DNA of 64,000 nt from Manis javanica (taxonomy: Eukaryota; Chordata; Mammalia; Pholidota; Manidae), in assembly GCF_040802235.1 (NCBI RefSeq), contig NC_133164.1, forward strand, positions 89,520,302 through 89,584,301, written 5' to 3'. The position numbers and the translations under genes were made by a program. This document shows positions 24,557 through 37,104 of the stretch, one piece after another. Each line of letters begins with the position of its first letter. The first letter of the stretch is position 1. Below the pieces are notes generated by a model. That model did no database searches. It was not told the origin of the DNA and saw only the letters and a list, made by a program, of their open reading frames with translations.

Positions 24557-24652
24557 CTTCAAGATACCAAGGGTGGGTGAGAATTTCAGCAACTCCTCTA
24601 TAACATCATTATACCCTTTGTTGGCAGCTTTCAGTAATGCCGTTGTTCCGTC
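24557..24652 (-). CDS. ANKRD29: ANKRD29 exon 8 (ankyrin repeat, one codon short)
   Basis: This exon has 96 nt, 32 codons, from DGTTALLKAANKGYNDVIE to FSPTLGILK. The acceptor AG is at 24653-24654 (TCAAG) and the donor GTAAGA begins at 24556. The first helix is canonical (TTALLKAANKGY). The usual GAD turn after helix 2 is replaced by FSPTLGI, which accounts for the missing codon. The same shortened module is present in human ANKRD29 as I recall it, so it is a family trait rather than damage. Confidence 0.95.
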
Positions 24653-24682
24653 CTTGACAGCAGAGACAAGAAGAAAAGTTGA

Positions 24683-24713
24683 TTAGCAACGTGTGTGTGT
24701 GTGTGTGTGTGTG
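24683..24713. repeat. (GT)n microsatellite
   Basis: A pure GT run of about 15 units in intron 7, about 30 bp from the exon 8 acceptor on the upstream side. Confidence 0.9.
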
Positions 24714-25639
24714 TTTGCTAAGGACTCAGTGTTAGCTGAGAACTGGGAATATGCTTATCAGAAACAGGCAAAATGTGTAAACTAAAGCCTAGACTGGCAA
24801 TGGCTCTTAATCTAGGGGCTTAGAGCATATTAAGCAGTTAATTCTGTGTAAAATAATACCAGATAAAGTATGTGACTTGTATTATTTTAGAACCCTGCTG
24901 TTCAGGAATTCATATTCTTTCAGTCCTTTACTAGGTAAGGACAAGGGGAATTTTAAGAGCATATTTGGAGGATGTAGAAGGGCTAACGAGGCATTCTCGG
25001 CAGTTCATGACTTAGCAGAAATGAATTGCTGAAATGTTTTGAATGATTTAAATCATTGTTGAACTGTATTACTGTTTAAAAATTTTAATGTGCTTCTCTT
25101 TTTGCCTTCTCATGTGCACAGCTTTTTCCTCCTCTGCTCTAGGTATCTATTTGCCTATGGTGGTGCGAAGGGGATAGTAGAAAAGGGATGGATTGAAATC
25201 TATTAGAAGGAATAAAGAAGTTCACTTCTGTCTTCATTTTTTGGACTGAGAAGAGATTTTTCAAATTTCTTTTTCTCCTGCATTAACACCTGAATTGCTG
25301 TATTGGGAGGATTTGGCTCAGAGAGTTCTCTTGTAGGAAATGAAATACCCCAGGCCTCCTCTAAAGGGTTAGCTGGAATCAGGAAGAAAGTAAGATTAGA
25401 AGATTTTTCTTTTTTGGCTTCCGAGATTGTGGGGAGAAGAAAAAAGTGTGTGGGAGCTAGGGCAGTGAAGTGGCCAGCAATTTGTCTCCTGATGTCCCCC
25501 TTCTGGGCTCAGACTTGGAGAAGGGAGGTGTGTCACATAACCAAGGGTAATGCTGGGGCTGAGGCCAGACACTTAGCAACAACGAAAGAGTCCAACAGTA
25601 CAGAGTGGTCAGGCAACAGGGTCTGTGGGGCCTGCTGGG

Positions 25640-26160
25640 GGGCCCACCGAGGCAGAATTAGGCGGTACCAGCTGGGGTAAGGCGGGGACCGATGCGGGAG
25701 CTGGTGAAGCAGAGCCAGCCCGGGACCAGCGGCCGCTCAGGGCACACGAGCGGTCAGCTCAGGTGGAGGAGGACCGCCGAGGAATTGAGCACTCTGCGCT
25801 TGGACTGGGCAGCACCTGCTAAATGTCAACTGGTTCGGATTAAAGAGCAGGTGGAGGCTGGCAGGGAACCCAGCTGATACACACCAAGTAGAAGCAGGTT
25901 TTCTCCGCACGTGAAAGAGGAGATGAATTCGGGAGCCTGCGTGCTTGGGTCCCCCCACCCCTGGTGTCCCCAGAGCCCCCGGACTCACGTTGCGCGCGGC
26001 GTCGCGCTCAGCTCCGCGCAAGAGCATCACCCTCACCACCTCGCTGTGGCCCATCTGCGCTGCGATCCACAGCGGCGCCGTGCCGTCCTGCCGGGAGAGC
26101 GCGTTGGACCCAGCGGCCACGCAGGCCCGAGGACCCCGAGGTGCCCGAGGATGGTGACTT
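25640..26160. promoter_or_regulatory. intragenic CpG-rich patch around ANKRD29 exon 7
   Basis: CpG density rises sharply here compared with the surrounding intron, both outside the exon (AGCGGCCGCTCA, CCGCCGAGG) and inside it (GCGCGCGGCGTCGCGCTC). It may be an orphan CpG island, an alternative promoter, or only a GC-rich exon neighbourhood. No transcription start evidence is available from sequence. Confidence 0.5.
25989..26087 (-). CDS. ANKRD29: ANKRD29 exon 7 (ankyrin repeat, GC-rich)
   Basis: This exon has 99 nt, 33 codons, from DGTAPLWIAAQMGHSEVVR to GAERDAARN. The acceptor AG is at 26088-26089 and the donor GTGAGT begins at 25988. It has the full ankyrin consensus (TAPLWIAAQMGH, then a second helix VVRVMLLRGA). 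It is far richer in GC and CpG than the other internal exons (for example GGCGTCGCGC on the plus strand) and sits in a local CpG-rich patch at about 25640-26160. Confidence 0.96.
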
Positions 26161-29100
26161 TTGCCCGCGTACTACCCGGACTGGCATTTGGCAGTGCCCG
26201 GACTCCCTGGGTAATTGCCAGTATTCAATGTTTGGCTTGTAACTACCGGACACGGTATGGCAGCAGCTTTGACCACAGGGTGTGGTGCCGGACTTCGTGG
26301 AACACTGCATGGGAAGCAGTTGAGTTGCACCCCACAGCTGACAAGCCCAGGGAGAAGCCAGCCTGTCTTTACTGTCCCTAGGCTCTCGGTTCATCTGCCT
26401 TACTGGGGAGTTCACACACCACCTTATTGTTTGGCCAGGGCCCTTCATTCCCCACAAGAGTGGGAAGTTTACTCTGAGGGGCGCGTGAGAGTCAGAGAAC
26501 TGAAGACACTTCTCTCACTCTTCTGTTCTGGTGTCCAGAATTTGCCACCGCCACATCATCTTTGGGGACTTTAATTTTATGCAGAATGTATATTGTGTCT
26601 TCTGGGAGGGGATGCACACTAGCGATACAGCAGGATGGCATTCTGGGTAGTATTTCCAGTGTGTTATTCCCCCAAAGACCCTCATTCTGCCAACACTAGA
26701 CCATAAAGCTGAGATGTGTTGCTCCAGAGAAGAAAACGTGAAATATCCCTTGAAGGATTTGAGTGGAGGGTCCTTCCTGGCAGACAGAAAGGAAAACTGA
26801 AAACCCTTCTAGAGCTGGAAGGATGCACTAGAGAGGGAGAAGGAAGAAGCACAGCTCAGGCTTATTGTCCATGTTTTCCTGCGCTGCTGGGCTGAATCTG
26901 GGTCTGGTAAGTTACGGTGATAGAAATACCCAGATAAATTATGGTGAATTCCAGATGATGAAGGATTTTCTCCTGTTCTTGGGATGAAACCCAGGAGCAC
27001 TGCAGGCTCTCAGACAGCTCTGCTCATGCCTAGGGCCTGAGAGAAGAGAAATGGGTTTGGGAGATGTCTGGGCTGACAGACGTGGGACATGCCCTGGTAC
27101 CCCTGGGGGAAATCAGAGGTGCTGGGGAAACAGTGACCTGGAGTAAGCCTGGTGTTGGGATAATAAAGCCACAGAATGTCGTGATTTCACAAGAAGAGAT
27201 GATGGTGGGGCCAGCTGCACCTCCAGGGTAGCTGTGCATGATGCTTGGGGACCAGACAGGCTGGACAAGCCAGCACGAGGAGCAGACATGAGTGTCTCTG
27301 CCCCCACCCCAATGCCAGTGATATTCTGATTTTTGGGAACTTAGGTCACTTTGGAGAGAAGGGCAGGAGGAGGAAGGAGGATCCAGAATTGACTAAAGAT
27401 AACCTCTGAGGTAATTAAGGGAATACAGCTCCAAGGGACTGTTTGTCAGTAAGACAAATTACTCATGGGCGGGGAGACGCAACGGGGGCTGAAGAGCAGG
27501 GTGACTCAGTTGTAGGGTATCAAGTTTCATTTTCTGCTGTAATATGGAATTTCAACTCCTGTCTACTTACTAGGCACAGCAGGCAAGGCTTACTGCCATG
27601 GCCGTACTGGCAAAGGGACAGAGGACAAAGGTGTCTAAGTGGGGTGGCAGATGAGGGCGAATCAGGAACCTGGGAGGATCTGGGGCACTGAGGGGCGGAA
27701 GGACACTGGCCCCTCTGTGTCTTGGGAGAGACTGGGGAAGAGGTGCTAAAAGGAAGGATGGAAGATGGCTGAAAAGGCCTGGACTGACTTTGTGCTCTCA
27801 CAAGGGCCTCTTTGAAATAGTCCTGAATCTGATTATTATTTATCATTAGCAATGTAAATAATATATTAATTTGTACTCTCAGTTTACAAAGCAAGTCTGC
27901 ATTCATTATTTGATTTGATTCTCCCAATTCACGATTTAACCATTCATGCATGCAATCAACCAACCAACAATTACTAAGCGTCTTCTAAGTTTCAGGCAGA
28001 ATGCGACATGGCCTCTGTTCTCAAAGGAATTCAGTCTAGTGGAGAAGAGACCTGGGAATTTCAGTGTGACTCCAGTGCCACAAGAAAGGATGGACAAAAA
28101 AGCCCCAGATGAGCTAGCAGGGGGCCCTCCTACTGTGTGGAGGATTTCAGTCAGCCTCACAGATGGGGTGGTATCTGAGCTGGGTCTTGAAGGAGAACTA
28201 GGATTTTGCCAGGAGGGAGGGGGGAAAGGGCTTCCCCATAGAAGGAAGAGCATGTACAGTCATGGTGGCTTGGACAGGCACGGCTGGTTTGGGGTGGAGG
28301 GGGGACATCAAGGCAGCCCAAGGGGTGTGGGTGGGAACCCTGAGGGGGATGCAGAGAGGCAGTCTGGGGGCAGGAAGCTCTTCCTTCTGGCAGTTTCTGT
28401 GTTCATTTGTTCTGTGTCGGTATCTCCACGAGAGGGCAGGCAAGGAAAGGCAACAGAGGCCGCCTGCTCCTTGTGCTTTCCATGGGCATGGTTGGTGTTA
28501 GTAAAATTATTTTTTTGACACTAATATGTGGAAAATGCTAAGAGGTGGTATATTGGGAACAGGTGTTAATATCCATCCCTAACAGTAATGCTAATGCTTA
28601 TATTTTATCACCTTAATTGCAATAGTCATGGTAGGTGGAAAAAGAAGTCACCAATTCCTTGTGATGAGACCTTATGAAAATCTGAGCCTCAGTGTCCTCT
28701 TCGCAAAAACAGCCTCACAGGGATATTCATGAATAAGAAAACATGTAGAAAGGTGCTGAGCACATGGACTGGCTAACAGATGCTTAGAAAATGGTCACTG
28801 GATCTGAATATTATTTATCATGAAAAATGGTAAGTACCTTAACCTGTACTTTTGTTAACAAAGCACTGCCATATCTTTATTTAATTTGATTCTCCCAGTT
28901 ACCCTGGGAGATGCCTAACTGGGCAGGTAGGAATGACTGGTAAAATGAGATCTGGGGGACACCTGTATGTCTCATTGCTGGTGATTAGTTCTCCAAATTG
29001 GATTTTTGAATCATCTCCCTAGGCTGAGCATTACCATTAGAGCATTATTGTCAAATCAAATGACTTATCAGTTATTATCTAGTTTGTGAATAGGAAAGGT

Positions 29101-31089
29101 TTCCCTCCTTTGTGCACCTCAATTTCTGTTGCCTCACAGTTTTTCCTCCTATTATAATGGTCAGAATCTTCATAATGAAGATGATTTCATCATGAAAATA
29201 ATGGAAACTAAGTCAGGGTAGGTCCTTTTTATAGAGTTTTGAGAGGTTTGGAGTAGGAAAAACATTTAGAAAGTTTATATACATTTTTTAATACTTGACA
29301 CAAGTACAGTTTTCAAGTATATTAAATCAAATAAATCACCATGAAGTGGAAGTTACAATCTCTATAGCATGTCTTTTGAAAAAAGAAAACTGGACATTTA
29401 GCTTGAAGATGAGACTCATGGGATTACATCTGTCATTTACTATTTGCGTGCACACCAGCAGGAAGGGACTCAGACCTATTTTTCAGTACCAATTGATAAA
29501 AAGAGGACTGATGGGTGAAGGCTGTGGACACTTAGCTCAAAGTAAGAAAGAAATAATGACGGCCTGTTAAAGACTAAACAAGCTGACAAGGTGGTATGAA
29601 CTCCCCACTCCTGGAGGGGTTCAATAGTGGCTGATCACCACTGGGCAGGATTGTTAAAGAAAAGATTGTTCACCTGAGGGGTGGTTAAATCGGTGACTTT
29701 GGCAATTCCTTCAAACTGTGTTATTCCCTCTTTCCATTTGAGGTAATATTTTCTTCTATCCTCTAATGCATTTTTGTAGATAGATCATAGCATGACATGG
29801 ACCCTATGACATGACTTGTATTAGAGACTAAATGTTATATGGTCTTATTTAGGTTCCTAAAGAGTATTTAGAGAAGAGTATCAAAACGATTCTCTTCCAT
29901 GGGAATGAGTATAGTAAGTGGCACTAGCTCTTTGCTTCTCCTGCCTTCTAGTCCTCACACGTAGGCTACTTCCACGTACAGGCTCAAGCCAGACAGAAAG
30001 TCTTGGGGACCAGTTCTATTCTAAGCTGGGGGTCCAAGAGATATAAGGAACCTCATCAGTAGCTGAGAGGGTTCAATACTGAGACAGCTTTGCTACCAGC
30101 CCTGCCTGGACCTGACGCTCAGGTTTCATTACTGTCTCTGCTTGATGTCCCTGTTCCAGCAAACGGGTACCTGTACAAAATATTAGCACATGCCTGTGTT
30201 GCCCACAGCCTGACTCCATTCTCCCCAGCCGCAAGTGATCAGACCACAGATGGGCAGGCCAGCCAGTCCACTGAGGCCTGGTGTGCAAAGATGAGCTGCA
30301 ACAATGACATGACTATGGGAACATGCAGGCATTCCTGTATCAGGTCACATTACAGAGGGAATCTTTCTGGGTGTCACTGACTGGTAAGATATCCGCTTGA
30401 CTTTTCCTTGGAAAACTATCTTTAAAGTAATGTTACCTTGATCTGAAATGTTTTGTAAAAAATAAGTGCAGAAATAATTCCTACAAAAGAGAAGTTAATT
30501 ATAACACTTTACATTTGGATGGTTCTTTACTATTTATAAAGTATGGCTTATATTACCTTAAAGTTCTGTTGAATGAATTGATTTGCTAGATGTCACCTCA
30601 CTGTTGGTAAACAAAGTCTCAATTGCATTATAATTGTGGGAGATGAAGGTACAAGCCTACTAATGATCCCAGCAGGCTCCTCTTTGGCTTGGTAGAAGTG
30701 GGGGTGTGAGATAAGGCAGCGTATCAGTGGAGGGACGGGGCAGGGGCAAGGTTCCCTGACTCACCTCTGTTTATCTGTGACCTAGACAAGCCTACTCTTG
30801 CTACCTCAGTGCAGCCATAATTTATTTGAATAGGAGGTGGCAGAGTGTGTTCTTGACGTCACACACTGAGCACCCCAGTTTTAAAAACAGTAAATGGTGA
30901 TGTCAGCCTGATTTCACAGGCTTGCAGGTGAACTCAAAACAAAGAATAGGAGAAACCCTAATCAAAGATTAACTTTTGCCACAGAGGCAAACAGTTTAAA
31001 GATGCCCAGAGCTGCCTGGTCATGTTAGATAGTTGCGGCTGAGGACGGCTGTCCCTCCAGGCCCCACTGCTGCATGCACGCACACTGAC
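26088..31089 (-). other. ANKRD29: ANKRD29 intron 6 (5.0 kb)
   Basis: Sequence between exons 6 and 7. The part nearest exon 7 (about 26090-26300) continues the CpG-rich patch. A MIR-like fragment lies near 28685-28795. An ancient repeat may be present at about 27.9-28.35 kb, but I cannot name it. Elsewhere (26.3-27.8, 28.9-31.0 kb) I see nothing recognisable. The 100-190-aa open frames have no family resemblance that I can detect. Confidence 0.75.
28685..28795 (+). repeat. MIR SINE fragment
   Basis: A degraded MIR 3' half: CCTCAGTGTCCTCTTCGCAA, CACAGGGATATTCATGAATA and GGTGCTGAGCACATGGA follow the family's order. Confidence 0.55.
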
Positions 31090-31188
31090 CTGCCTTGGCT
31101 GGTTGACTTTTGCTCCTGAAGACAACAGTAATCGGATAACGTCCAAGTAACCACCTTGGGCAGCTAGGAAGAGTGCAGTGGCTCCATC
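31090..31188 (-). CDS. ANKRD29: ANKRD29 exon 6 (ankyrin repeat)
   Basis: This exon has 99 nt, 33 codons, from DGATALFLAAQGGYLDVIR to SGAKVNQPRQ. The acceptor is ATCTCTCAG (AG at 31189-31190) and the donor is GTCAGT (GT at 31088-31089). It is a canonical ankyrin module with ATALFLAAQGGY and a GAKVN turn. Only the part from MDVIR-like residues onward lies in an ATG-initiated frame, but the splice sites and the motif show the full exon. Confidence 0.96.
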
Positions 31189-31650
31189 CTGAGAGATGTC
31201 AAATTGAAAGTGTTAAAAAAAAAATCATCTTTCACATTTATTTTTAAACAAATTAATTAAAAAATGCATATATTTAATTATAACTTTTCATTTCCATCCC
31301 CCCACTTTTTTTTTTCCAGATTCATGGTTAGTGTTTTATTTTTTGAAGAATGGTTCTAAAACATCACACTAAGTCAGGCTGAAAGGTAAAGTTTAAAATA
31401 GTCTCATAAGGATAAGGTGTAATATAGGTGATGACTGTTAACTTTACAGAATCTTGATCACAGGGCTTAATACACCCAGTTTTCCAAGCAGTCAGTCATC
31501 AGTTTTCTCTTGTCTGCATTGACTTCTCATTAGCTGCCTTCTGCTTCTTTTGCGTGATCTCATAGTCCATTTGCTCTTTAATTAGATTTAAAAGTACATC
31601 CACTTAACACATCTTTCCATTTCAATTATTCTGTCAGTTAAGAGCTAAGC

Positions 31651-31676
31651 GTTAGTTAAAAAAAAAAAAAAAAAAA
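31651..31676. repeat. A-rich run
   Basis: A run of about 23 A's, followed by AAC/AAAC repeats to about 31708. It may be the tail of a decayed retroelement, but I cannot identify a body. Confidence 0.7.
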
Positions 31677-32919
31677 GTCTATTAACAAAAAACAACAAAC
31701 AAACAAATCCCCAAACTTATTTGTGTGCTTTTATAAATTGGGAGCAAGAAGTGTCTTTTAATGAAATCTTGTCTGCCCTTTCTCTTTCTTGCCCTCAAAC
31801 CCATGTTCCCCCAACATGCAGTTTCTCTAAGCTTAAAAACACAAGAAGCTTTAAGAAAAACTGCCCAAGGATACCCGTGATCGGCTCCCTGCCAGCCCCG
31901 CAGACACTAACACCTATAAACACAACTAAGTCGTCCTACATAAGCGCCCAGAGCATGTGCTGGTTTCCAGTTTTCATTAGTTTTCTTTTTAACTGGGTGT
32001 TTATGTCTTGGACACTTCTTTTTCTCTTGAAGATGTGTCAATGGGTAATTTCAGCAAATCTATCAGTCAGCTGAGAGCACGCATCCTCCCCAGATGTTTA
32101 CTTCACACAGACAGCATTCAGCTTTGTTACCTTTACAACGCCACGGAAAACCTGAGCACATGCTAGCATAGAACACCCCACTAACCCAGCTATTACCAGT
32201 CCTCCCAGCAGGGACATTAACCGCAACTTGAAATACAAAGTACGTTTCCCTGCAAGTCCAGCCAGCAGAGGGTGCTGGATTTCCAGGGCATGTCATCTGA
32301 GCTGCCAGACTCCACTCCGGACAATTATTAAAAAGGGAATCAGCCTGTACAGATTTCTAAGCAGATGTTTGAAATGAGGATAAAATTTTCAGCAGCTCCT
32401 TACTGTATTGCTGTAGAAAGAGTACCATGTCCTTAGTAGCTGAGAAATCTTAGGAATTTTCTAAAATGGATTTCCATACATTGGATATTTTGCTGTGCAT
32501 TACAAATTTCCATTCCTAGAAACTTCGCTGGGATCCCCCCATATTTCAATTGTTTTTAATGGAAATACTTATATTTGGACCATTTTGATAAAGGTAAAAA
32601 GTTTTAACATAGATGGAAGTTATAGTGCATAAAATTTCTTGAGTCACCTAATCACAGAGAAGAATTTACATGGGAATATACTCTGTCCAAACTCTATAGT
32701 TCTAAGACTATGTGTTATCCAGATGAACCATTTGGAAGAATGTTTATCTGACAGTATGAATCTGCCACAGTCCCTTTGGGTCACTGACTATTAATTGTAA
32801 TGCTATCAAAATCAAACTCATTTTCTTTTTCCAAAGACTTGGGCTCTTCCTGTTCAACCTATACATACGTATACTCAAACATACTCTCAGATGACCTCAC
32901 CTACATATAGCCAAAGCTG

Positions 32920-33085
32920 TAGACCTGTGTTTCTTAGATGAGGCCATACTTCAGAACCACCTGTTGCCCAGCTGTGCCCTCAGAGACTCTGGCTTCATGG
33001 GTCTGGGGTAGGCCCAGAAGTTATTGCTTTAAAACTCCCTACATGATTCTGATGGGCAGCCAGAGTTGAGAATTACTCCTTTACA
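32920..33085 (+). mobile_element. MER5A-like hAT element
   Basis: It contains TGGGTCTGGGGTAGGCCCAG in the centre and ends CAGCCAGAGTTGAGAATTAC, following the MER5A order. The ends are decayed. Confidence 0.65.
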
Positions 33086-33850
33086 CCATTATCAAGTAAT
33101 TCAGTCATTTAACTGGGAATGCTGTAGACTCAAAGGGTATTACAGATTTTAAAGTGCAAAGTGTAAGGCTAGTTGCTAGATACTTCCAAGAGGCCTGTGT
33201 TTTGTCAGAATAACTGTGTAAACTGGAAAGGGTATTCAAAAGGAAAAGCTCACACCTGCACCTCTCATTACATGTCTATGAAAGTACAATACTCTAGGCA
33301 CAGGGCTAAACATCCAGTGGTAGGACAGCCAAATATGTGGTCCCTAGACAACTAGAAGTAGGAATCTTCCAGTCTTCACCATGAGACTCTATTGAGTCAC
33401 TTTCCCTCCTCCTATTTTATTTTTTTCCTACAAAACCAGAATAACATTTCCCATAAATCCTACGGAATTACAATGAAAGCCAATCAAAAAAGCACTTGGG
33501 ATGTGCTGTCAGTTAGTTGTGAACAGACCCACAGTGGATGCCTTTCAAAGGTCAGTGGTGTGCATGTACTGCATGGGTCTTCATGAGTCACCCAACCTCA
33601 CTTCTTTTCCAAATAACTTGATTGCACCCTTTTTTGTGCCCTTCTTCCTGAGCAACTCCATAGCAGGAGAATTTATTTTGGTTTTCAGCAAGTCCCTATG
33701 TGGGGCTTGTTATGGTAGGAGTAAGCATGTATCACATGGTTTTTTGAAGATCCTAATTGCATAGGTACAGGAACCATCTCATGTAAAAGAGATTCAAAGG
33801 GCAGAACAAGTTATGTGGTTTCTACATAGAAAAGTTCATCTGTGTAACTA

Positions 33851-34159
33851 TAGTTGACCCTTGAACATGGGTTTGAACTGAGTGGGTTCACTTATAAGTG
33901 AATCTTTTTCAATAAATATATAGGAAAATTTTTTTGAGATTTGCCACCATTTGAAAAAACATTTTCTTTAGCTTTATTGTAAGAATACAACATATAGTAT
34001 ATGTAACATACAAAATACAGGTTGATTGACAAAGTTATTGGTAAGGCTTCCAGTCAACAGTAGGCTGTTAAGTTTTTGGAGAATCAAACGTTACACAAGG
34101 ATTTTTGACTGCATGGGGGCTCAGAGGACCTAATCCCCATATTGTTCACGAGTCAGCTG
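33851..34159 (+). mobile_element. MER2 (Tigger-type) DNA transposon
   Basis: It begins TAGTTGACCCTTGAACATGG and ends with the inverse TTCACGAGTCAGCTG. The flanks are TA on both sides (33849-33850 and 34160-34161), the mariner/Tigger target duplication. The interior CTTTATTGTAAGAATACAAC and AAGGCTTCCAGTCAACAGTA fits MER2. The orientation is nominal, as the element has no coding capacity. Confidence 0.85.
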
Positions 34160-34315
34160 TATATCTTTTTCCCTTAATGTCCCAGATTAAAGTCCTACTG
34201 TTTATTAGAATATTTTTGAGGTTGGCACTTCTGGCATCTGAATTTAGTCCACAAATGGTATGTGTGATGAGGGGATGAGCAAGTGCCACCCAATGTCCCC
34301 CAGAAACACACTCAC

Positions 34316-34414
34316 ATAAAGTTGGTCGTGGATATTCGCTCCATGCTTCAGCAAGGTCTCCACCACCCGCATGTGCCCATACTGACTGGCGGCCAACAGG
34401 GCAGTGCCCCCATC
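34316..34414 (-). CDS. ANKRD29: ANKRD29 exon 5 (ankyrin repeat)
   Basis: This exon has 99 nt, 33 codons, reading DGGTALLAASQYGHMRVVE to GANIHDQLY. The acceptor is CCTATAG-like with AG at 34415-34416 and the donor GTGAGT begins at 34315. The longest open frame across this locus is in a different phase, so a simple ORF scan misses the exon. The frame given here is fixed by the ankyrin motif (GGTALLAASQYGH) and by phase-0 joining to exons 4 and 6. Confidence 0.95.
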
Positions 34415-37104
34415 CTATGGGCAAGCAGAGTATAAACACATTAGACACAGGGTAGGTACATACTTTACAAAGCAGATGCTCCTCCTATAGAGAGAGGTTT
34501 GGAAATAATTGTCCCACAGATGGTAACAAAGTTACTTTTCTTCTTTCATCCCTTTTACCTTTCTCTATAATCATGAGAGTTCATCTTAAGGACATTATTT
34601 TTGTATACTTGGATGACTTACTTCAGATAGAGTACAGTTACTTGGCTATGTTATTATGGATAGTTTAGAAATTTTCCATGTCAAATGTAGAATCATCTAT
34701 TTGGCTCTCAATAAAGGAGACAAAGAACAGGAAGTCTGTACCAACCAGTCCTGTCTTGGAATTATCAGAATAGTCTTCTGTGTCTTCTGGCCAGAGACCC
34801 TGTTGGCAAATGGTGGCTACTCCCTGTGGCTCTACCTCACTGTAGGCCTCTGAGACTGAGGCGCTTCTACGGAGTAACCCTGTGGGGCCCCTGCCTTCAT
34901 GATACAAGACCTACATCCATTAAAAAAGGGGACAACTACAGCCTATCCATGTGCCTCTCACCATTCTACTCAGTATTTCCTTTGACCATGTGCCAATTTG
35001 TCCAGATCTCTCAAAATGTGGACCCTAGAACTAAACAGAGTTTAGTAAAGTAAATGGGGCCTGATGTAGAATGGGACAATCCTTTGCTTTGTCTGCTCTT
35101 TTATCTCTGCAGCCAAAATCAGAATCTCCTTTTATGCCAACTGCATCACACTACTGACTCACTGAGTCTGTGGCCAACCAAAGCCCTCAATGGTTTCAGG
35201 TTGCAGCAGCTAAGGCATTACTTTTCCCATTGAGGACTGTTGAGTTGTTTGTTTGGCTCTGTGAATTGGTGTGTGGACATTTGAACTAATTATAAATAAT
35301 GCAAGAACATGTAATCTGGTTTTACAATACAAACCATAAATACATAAGATACTGTGGTTTCTAAATTCGGACACAGAATGTTTATTCAAAATGCCTGGCC
35401 TCTGAGCCCTACCCTCAGCAGTCTGATTCAGTAGGTCTGGGGTGAGGCCCAGAAATAGGCCTTTTGACCAGTCCTGTGAGGTGATGTGGTGCAGGTAGCA
35501 GGTGGGCTTCACTTGGACAACCTGCTAGCAGAACTTTTTTCCACAGGCAGGCAAGATCCTGGGGGATGCACATGGCTGAGTAAGGCTTCAGTGAGGGTGG
35601 GAAGGGCAGTTGAGTTCTGAGTTGTGTTTTGAGGGCTGAAGAATGGAGGAGAGGGACTGGGGGCTGGGGCTGGTGGTGTGGGTGGGCATCAAGAATTTGC
35701 TTAATAGCAGCAGTGAACAACGACATTTCAAATTTTGTTCTGTCAGAGTTTCCAGCTTTTACCTGATGACGTAAAAGAATAGATAAAATATGATGATTGT
35801 CATAGACAAGTTGATAACCTTTTATTTTTAAAAACACATTTGGAGGTGGAGTATAGATTTAATAACAATGAGAACAATTGTTGAAAGAAAGTCAGTTTTG
35901 TGAAAACTCAGAGCCTCCTGACACTCTGCTCTTGGACACGTGCAGCCAGCCAGACGGAACATGAGGAACTGCTTACCCTGGGCCCCATGTTCCCTGGATT
36001 TCTGGGACAGCACGAACTGGCTCATGCACAAATGCTCCGAGCCAGTATGAACTTGTTAACCAGGAGACTGAAGCAGCCATACGGTTGTGCATGCTTATTT
36101 TGACTTAGTTCAGAGTTGAGATGTAAGTTTGTAGAACTTTACTTCCTATTTTTTAGTTGTATCACTTTTAAAAAGAGAAATAATACAAAATATATACACA
36201 CATCTACTTTGGGTTATTGTATATGTTATTCAGCATGTTTGGAGGTGTGCACACAGTCCAACAGTAGGTTTCAGAAAATACAGAGACCCTGTCTGAGACT
36301 CAGATCTACTTACTAGTTAGCATTTTAAAAGAAAAAGAAAAAAACACTGGAAACTCCCTTGATATCGAAATGTCACAGATAATGGATTAAGAAAACCTAA
36401 AAGATTCCAAATGAGGCAGACTGTCAGGAATTTTTTATGATTAAGCCAGAAATAAGTTGCCCATTACAAAAATATCATGGCAGTTCTAATTCTGCTACTA
36501 TAAAACATCATGTAGAACCATACTGCAAATGCAAAACTCACCTTTCCGCAGTCTGTTTTTAATCCATATGTCAAATACGAAGACTCCATGACTTCTTTAA
36601 AGGAAGAACCACGATTCCTTCCCAACTACCTAGTCTGTATTCATATATTACATGTTTCAGTGAGGACACCACAGAAAGTAAACTGCCTGTCAACGCACCC
36701 CTCTTGGAAGTCTCTCAGATTCACTAGGCCTGGTGTAATACTTCCAGGGATTCCTATCATAGCTCTGGGATTAACTGTGAAGCAAAAAAAGCACATGAAA
36801 ACAGGGAAAGCTATTAAGCACCTGCTACTGTATCCATCGTGATAGCAAAATGTAGTGTCCTGGAATAGAAAGTTTCCAGTACCAGAAATACAAGTAATCC
36901 CTAGAAAATTCTCCAGCTGGGGGTCCAGAGTAGATATCATGTTTTACACTGCATCCCTGGGACCACTCCTTAACCAGGACAAGTGACCTGTGAACCCCAC
37001 CTTCCAGGTTTTAAGATCTTATAAAATCCATCCCATAAATGAACAGAAAAAACTCCTGACTGTGAAATTCTTCAACAAGGTAGGAAGTGAGAAAGTTCTC
37101 TTAC
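34415..37104 (-). other. ANKRD29: ANKRD29 intron 4 (2.7 kb)
   Basis: Sequence between exons 4 and 5. A MER5-like fragment lies at about 35340-35520. I recognise nothing in the rest. The open frames here lack coding character. Confidence 0.75.
35340..35520 (+). repeat. MER5-like fragment
   Basis: GAATGTTTATTCAAAATGCC, CAGTAGGTCTGGGGTGAGGC and CCCAGAAATAGG follow the MER5 central region. Only part of the element is present. Confidence 0.6.

Larger units (their letters stand above)
22336..25988 (-). other. ANKRD29: ANKRD29 introns 7 and 8 (interrupted by exon 8)
   Basis: Intron 7 is 24653-25988 (1336 bp) and intron 8 is 22336-24556 (2221 bp). Intron 7 holds a (GT)n run at about 24683-24713, and its exon 7 side is GC-rich. 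Intron 8 holds a hAT-derived element at 23719-24028. I see nothing recognisable in the rest (22.4-23.7 and 24.75-25.6 kb). Confidence 0.75.
31189..34315 (-). other. ANKRD29: ANKRD29 intron 5 (3.1 kb)
   Basis: Sequence between exons 5 and 6. It holds an A-rich run (31651-31676), a MER5A-like element (about 32920-33085) and a MER2 element (33851-34159). I see nothing recognisable in 31.7-32.9 kb or 33.1-33.8 kb. Confidence 0.78.

Noticed and set aside
25303..25877. 125- and 65-residue plus-strand frames next to exon 7
   Set aside because: Low stop density follows from the GC-rich patch; nothing in the translation resembles a known protein.
27946..28518. 190-residue plus-strand open frame
   Set aside because: It lies in intron 6, has no recognisable domain and probably includes an old interspersed repeat.
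34146..34448. 100-residue minus-strand frame over exon 5
   Set aside because: It is in the wrong phase; the ankyrin-coding frame is a different one, bounded by splice sites at 34316 and 34414.
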